NCBI GenBank assembly: GCA_031555675.1
Contig: JAVBUB010000078.1
Location: forward strand, 1-9,611
Length of the DNA stretch: 9,611 nt
Origin: JAISJU01 sp031555675
Lineage (GTDB): Bacteria; Bacteroidota; Bacteroidia; Bacteroidales; Paludibacteraceae
Reading direction: 5' to 3'
Of this stretch, positions 6,928 through 9,611 are shown piece by piece (within the stretch, counting starts at the first letter, position 1; each line of letters opens with the position of its first letter). The notes beneath the pieces are model-generated. The model ran no database searches. It was not told the origin of the DNA and saw nothing but the letters and a program-made list of their open reading frames with translations. Made by a program: the position numbers and the translations under genes.

Positions 6928-6935
6928 TATTTTTG
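6928..6935 (+). promoter_or_regulatory. ung: Bacteroidetes-type -7 element upstream of ung
   Basis: TATTTTTG fits the Bacteroidetes TAnnTTTG -7 consensus exactly and ends 20 bases before the ung ATG, predicting a short leader. A matching TTTG -33 element at the usual distance is not evident; only TTTT near 6904-6907 is in place. Confidence 0.45.
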
Positions 6936-6955
6936 TATATCTAAAAATTAAAAAC

Positions 6956-7618
6956 ATGGATGTAAGAATAGAAAACAGTTGGAAAGAACAACTGAAAGAT
7001 GAATTTGAAAAACCATATTTCGAAAAAGTAGTGAGCTTTGTTAAACAAGAATATGCAACAACTACTGTATATCCTCCTGCAAAATTAATTTTTAATGCAT
7101 TCGACCAATGTCCTTTCGATCAGGTAAAAGTAGTAATACTGGGGCAAGATCCCTATCACGGCCCGGGACAAGCCAATGGCATGTGCTTTTCGGTTAATGA
7201 CGGTATCCCTTTTCCTCCTTCTTTGGTTAATATATTCAAAGAAATACAAAGCGAATTAGGTATTCCTATTCCCACTTCAGGCAATTTGGAACGCTGGGCA
7301 AAGCAAGGTGTTTTCTTACTTAACGCTATTCTTACCGTACAAGCTCATCAGGCAGCTTCACATCAAAACAAAGGCTGGGAAACATTTACAGATGCTGTTA
7401 TACGCATCTTATCAGAGAAAAAAGAAAATCTTGTTTTTATACTTTGGGGTTCTTATGCTCAAAAGAAAGGAGAAGTAATCGACCCCTCCAGGCACAAAAT
7501 ATTAAAAGCGGTTCATCCTTCACCTTTGTCTGCACACAGAGGTTTTTTCGGATGTGACCATTTCAAATTGGCTAATGAATACCTACAAGAAAAAGGCATC
7601 AAACCCATTGAGTGGTAA
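6956..7618 (+). CDS. ung: Uracil-DNA glycosylase, family 1
   Basis: Removes uracil from DNA by cleaving the N-glycosidic bond, starting base-excision repair in the cytoplasm. The 220-residue protein is of normal family length. It has the water-activating motif GQDPYHGPGQANGMCFSV, with catalytic Asp65 in GQDPYH (63-68). The uracil-recognising LLNAILTV segment carries the conserved Asn, and the HPSPLSAHRGFFGCDHF motif has His187 and the DNA-intercalation loop. The start at 6956 is the first ATG after a TAnnTTTG element and gives the expected N-terminus (SWKEQLKDEFEKPYF). The gene follows the dnaA terminator and appears to be its own transcription unit. No clear hairpin terminator was seen after the stop. 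Confidence 0.98.
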   Translation: MDVRIENSWKEQLKDEFEKPYFEKVVSFVKQEYATTTVYPPAKLIFNAFDQCPFDQVKVVILGQDPYHGPGQANGMCFSVNDGIPFPPSLVNIFKEIQSELGIPIPTSGNLERWAKQGVFLLNAILTVQAHQAASHQNKGWETFTDAVIRILSEKKENLVFILWGSYAQKKGEVIDPSRHKILKAVHPSPLSAHRGFFGCDHFKLANEYLQEKGIKPIEW

Positions 7619-7646
7619 TTTATTTTTAGCCGGTTGGTAGAGTTGC

Positions 7647-7730
7647 AATGCTTTGCGGCTTATAGATAAACATAGATAAAATGCTTCGCGATAAAAACAG
7701 ATAAATAAAACGTATTACGTAAAACTTATA
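7647..7730. repeat. Intergenic repeat block after ung
   Basis: Two imperfect tandem units start aatgctttgcgg (7647) and aatgcttcgcg (7680). Each is followed by gataaacatagataaa- or gataaaaacagataaa-like sequence. Next comes cgtattacgtaaaacttata (7711-7730), whose 13-base core tacgtaaaactta (7716-7728) is an exact inverted copy of 2988-3000. The rest of the spacer to 7838 is AT-rich and shows only the candidate promoter near 7810. Confidence 0.55.
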
Positions 7731-7809
7731 ACTATCTATATTAAAACATTTTCATATTCTGATTAAACTATTCCATATTTCTATTGTCAAAGATATAAAT
7801 GTAAAATTT

Positions 7810-7817
7810 TAGTTTTG
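7810..7817 (+). promoter_or_regulatory. Bacteroidetes-type -7 element upstream of the YXWGXW gene
   Basis: TAGTTTTG fits TAnnTTTG exactly and ends 21 bases before the ATG at 7839. A partial -33 match (attg, 7783-7786) lies 23 bases upstream, slightly farther than usual. Confidence 0.45.
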
Positions 7818-7838
7818 AAATCATAAAAATAAAATGCC

Positions 7839-8126
7839 ATGAGAAACTTAGCAAAAACAATAATTACAGCAATTATCATATTGATGTGTTACAGTTGCGG
7901 CACAACCACTCATGTGGTGTATACCGAGCCCGCTCCTCCCCCACCTGCTACTACTGTTATTATAACCACAGTACCTATTGCCCCTACGGCAGTAGTAATA
8001 ACAACCGGCCCCGGAAGTATTCACCAACCCGGTTCCAGATATATATGGGTAGACGGTTTTTGGCAATGGGATCCTTATGCCAGAGTTTATGTCTGGACAG
8101 ATGGCTATGGGATAAGAACGCCTTAG
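7839..8126 (+). pseudogene. YXWGXW-repeat lipoprotein, N-terminal part (interrupted by TAG)
   Basis: The 95-residue piece starts with a lipoprotein-like signal: basic MRNLAK, hydrophobic ITAIIILM, then YSC with Cys20 as the likely lipid site in a relaxed Bacteroidetes lipobox. A Pro/Thr/Val-rich linker (about 31-65) follows, and then the first aromatic repeats, RYIWVDGFWQWDP and VYVWTDGYG. These match the YXWGXW family of short Tyr/Trp/Gly repeats found in exported proteins of unknown function. The frame ends in TAG at 8124-8126, but the same frame goes on at once with NNAVWMPGYWDYRG, a further repeat. The gene is therefore one 7839-9020 unit (394 codons including both stops) cut by one nonsense codon. 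A truncated 95-residue lipoprotein could still be made. Confidence 0.8.
8124..8126 (+). other. In-frame amber codon splitting the YXWGXW gene
   Basis: TAG lies between CCT and AAT in the same frame as both halves, with repeat-family sequence on either side. TAG is the normal terminator of hisS (1336-1338) and of the L,D-transpeptidase gene (3060-3062) here, so general recoding of TAG is unlikely. A point mutation or base-call error is the simplest reading. Confidence 0.85.
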
Positions 8127-8135
8127 AATAATGCA

Positions 8136-9020
8136 GTGTGGATGCCCGGTTATTGGGATTATAGAGGTTCAAGCATAGGATATGTATGGGTAAATCCGGG
8201 TTGGGCACCTAAAGGATATACTGTTAACTATGGGTATTACGAAAACCGTTATGATTATTATGGACGGCAAGTGTACTATGCCCGTCCAGCACAAAAGCCG
8301 GCACATGGTTACGCATATTCTTACGATCATCGTCCTCAATATACCGAAAGATCTTATAGCAGTAGCCCTGTTCAAAACAACACACGTGCCGCAGGAGCGA
8401 CAACAAGACAACAAGACAATACTAGGAATGCGGTTCCTGCCGATTCGCGAAATACAACACCGACAAATAATTCGACACGAAGTAATAGTACTAATCGCCA
8501 AGCTACTCCAAGCAATATCAGTACACGTAACGCTTCGGAAGGTACTCAACGTCAAAATGCAGCACCTCAGACACAGTCTACCCGTAATGCGCCCGGCACG
8601 ACACGAAATGATGAAACTAATAACAACTCAAGAAGCAATGCTGTACAACAAACACCAACAGAGTCAACACGTACAACACAAGGAACTTCTACAACGACCC
8701 GTAGTACAAACGCTAATGTAAATAATTCGAATCAAAAAAGTAACGCTACACCAACAGAGTCGACACGTACATCATCTGGCACTACCACCCGAAGTGCGAC
8801 TCCAAGCAACAATAATACAAGAAGTTCTTCCGGCAATACTGAGTCTACCAGAAGCTCATCGTCCGGAAGCTCTTCTACAACCCGCAGCGCTCCAAGCAGT
8901 AGCACACAGAATTCTTCTGGAAGTTCTACAAGAAGTTCATCATCCAGTAGTGGCAGTAATAGTGGATCAAGCAACAGTTCTACAAGAGGAAGCTCCAGCA
9001 GTGGAGGTAGCAGACGATAA
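8136..9020 (+). pseudogene. YXWGXW-repeat protein, C-terminal part with Ser/Thr/Asn-rich tail
   Basis: This is the continuation after the amber codon. An ATG at 8136 exists but would give a protein without an export signal, so independent expression is doubtful. The first part has WMPGYWDYRG, YVWVNPGWAPKGY and a Tyr-rich stretch (YYENRYDYYGRQVYY), typical of the family. From about residue 80 to the end it is a low-complexity tail of Ser, Thr, Asn, Arg and Gln with recurring STR, TTR, RSSS and SSG groups and no hydrophobic core. A disordered, cell-surface or matrix-like role is inferred from composition only. Antisense open frames here are shadows of the biased composition. A terminator-like hairpin follows at 9045-9087. 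Confidence 0.75.
8380..9017 (+). repeat. Low-complexity S/T/N/R-coding repeat tract
   Basis: The DNA is built of shuffled acacgt, agaagttc, tccagc and acaaca words encoding STR/TTR/SSS groups. A clear longer duplication is acaccaacagagtc(a/g)acac at about 8652-8671 and 8748-8767, continuing as gtaca in both. Such tracts can change length by slippage or recombination. The earlier part is Asn/Thr/Arg-rich and the later part Ser/Gly-rich. Confidence 0.6.
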
Positions 9021-9044
9021 ACTTTAATTTATATATGATATAAG

Positions 9045-9087
9045 AAAATCCAGAACACCCTTTAATAAAAGAATTTTGGATTTTTTT
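9045..9087 (+). terminator. Probable intrinsic terminator after the YXWGXW gene
   Basis: aaaatccagaa (9045-9055) can pair with ttttggatttt (9074-9084) over 11 bp, including one G-U pair. The loop is 18 bases and a T run continues to 9087. It lies 24 bases after the TAA at 9018-9020. The large loop lowers certainty. Confidence 0.65.
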
Positions 9088-9150
9088 ATTTAATGGAATT
9101 TATAAAACTAATTTTCAGTTGATTTGTTGTTATTGATAAAAGCATCAGAA

Positions 9151-9611
9151 ATGAAAAACAAAAGCGAAAAAAAGATAAAAATACTACCAAATGGACCTTA
9201 CCAAATAACTGGAAATGTTCCCTTAAACAGATTACGTTTTATTTGCGATGAAAAAGGAGCTTCACTTGGGTATGAACCAATGGGAGAATATCCTGTGCAG
9301 GAAACCTATCATTTATGCCGTTGTGGCAATTCAAAAAGTAAACCTTTTTGTGATGGAGCGCACATAACATGTGGATTTGATGGTAAAGAAACGGCTTCGC
9401 ATAAGCCATACGAAGAATTGGCAGAACGTATCGAGGGAGTTTTTATTGATGTACTCGACGCAGAATGCTACTGTGCCGTAGCGCGTTTTTGCGATACTTT
9501 CGGAAGTACTTGGAATCTCACTACAGAAAGTATGACACCAAGAGCCAAAGACATTATTATTCAGCAATGTAATGATTGTCCCAGCGGCAGATTAACCGCG
9601 ATTACCAAAAA
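9151..9611 (+). CDS. CDGSH iron-sulfur domain protein with a second cysteine cluster (3' end beyond window)
   Basis: The frame from the ATG at 9151 is open to the window end (153 residues visible), so the stop is not seen. The N-terminal part has ILPNGPYQITGNVPL, typical of bacterial CDGSH proteins. The motif CRCGNSKSKPFCDGAH follows, with Cys56, Cys58, Cys67 and His71 as expected ligands of a 2Fe-2S cluster; it matches the CXCX2(S/T)X3PXCDG(S/A/T)H signature exactly. After a charged stretch comes a second region with Cys106, Cys108, Cys114 (AECYCAVARFC) and Cys140, Cys143 (QCNDCPSGRLTA). These could bind another cluster or form an extended redox domain. A cytoplasmic electron-transfer or cluster-handling role is inferred from the family. 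ATG 9151 was chosen as the first in frame and fits the short N-terminus of the family. Confidence 0.88.
   Translation, partial: MKNKSEKKIKILPNGPYQITGNVPLNRLRFICDEKGASLGYEPMGEYPVQETYHLCRCGNSKSKPFCDGAHITCGFDGKETASHKPYEELAERIEGVFIDVLDAECYCAVARFCDTFGSTWNLTTESMTPRAKDIIIQQCNDCPSGRLTAITK

Noticed and set aside
8124..8126. Genome-wide reassignment of TAG to an amino acid
   Set aside because: hisS and the L,D-transpeptidase gene both end with TAG at the lengths expected for their families, so TAG acts as a stop here.
8732..8974. Leu/Glu/Val-rich minus-strand open frame
   Set aside because: It is the complement of the Ser/Thr-coding low-complexity tract; its composition is a by-product of the repeats.
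8380..9017. CRISPR array
   Set aside because: The repeats are irregular in spacing, lie within an open reading frame and encode S/T/R groups; there are no uniform repeat-spacer units.
1..9611. tRNA, rRNA or riboswitch elements
   Set aside because: No cloverleaf with a GTTCRA-type T arm, rRNA block or known aptamer core was recognised by eye on either strand; a covariance-model scan was not possible.

Overview
This low-GC window most likely comes from the phylum Bacteroidota, probably order Bacteroidales. The evidence is a HisRS and a DnaA of Bacteroides-like sequence, relaxed Bacteroidetes-style lipoproteins, no strong Shine-Dalgarno sequences, two candidate TAnnTTTG promoter -7 elements, and short AT-rich intergenic repeats (cgcaaag/acacaaa and acgtaaaac types) familiar from this phylum. 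Genus cannot be fixed from the sequence alone.

Left part (1-2700): the C-terminal end of a probable SWIM zinc-finger family protein (cut by the window edge) is followed after 10 bases by a broken UPF0158-like gene. Its reading frame is interrupted by two +1 shifts and one internal stop. The gene runs into the 3' end of a convergent, intact histidyl-tRNA synthetase gene (hisS, minus strand).

Middle (2700-5450): a repeat-rich spacer, then two minus-strand genes for exported proteins, transcribed from about 4779 toward 3060. The upstream one encodes a small protein with a signal peptide. Its conserved residues line up with the catalytic residues of the CD38/ADP-ribosyl cyclase family, and this is the most interesting item in the window. 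The downstream one is a YkuD-type L,D-transpeptidase lipoprotein. A 669-base AT-rich divergent spacer with several inverted repeats and two imperfect DnaA-box-like sites separates this pair from dnaA.

Right part (5449-9611): dnaA (replication initiator) ends at a clear intrinsic terminator. ung (uracil-DNA glycosylase) follows with its own promoter-like element. Next is a YXWGXW-repeat lipoprotein gene split by a single in-frame TAG, with a long Ser/Thr/Asn/Arg-rich low-complexity tail and a terminator-like hairpin. Last is the 5' part of a CDGSH iron-sulfur protein gene with a second cysteine cluster, cut by the window end.

The genes do not form one pathway. Housekeeping genes (hisS, dnaA, ung) alternate with envelope or exported proteins and two decayed or interrupted genes. 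The only likely operon-like pair is the CD38-like gene and the L,D-transpeptidase gene, 112 bases apart on the same strand.
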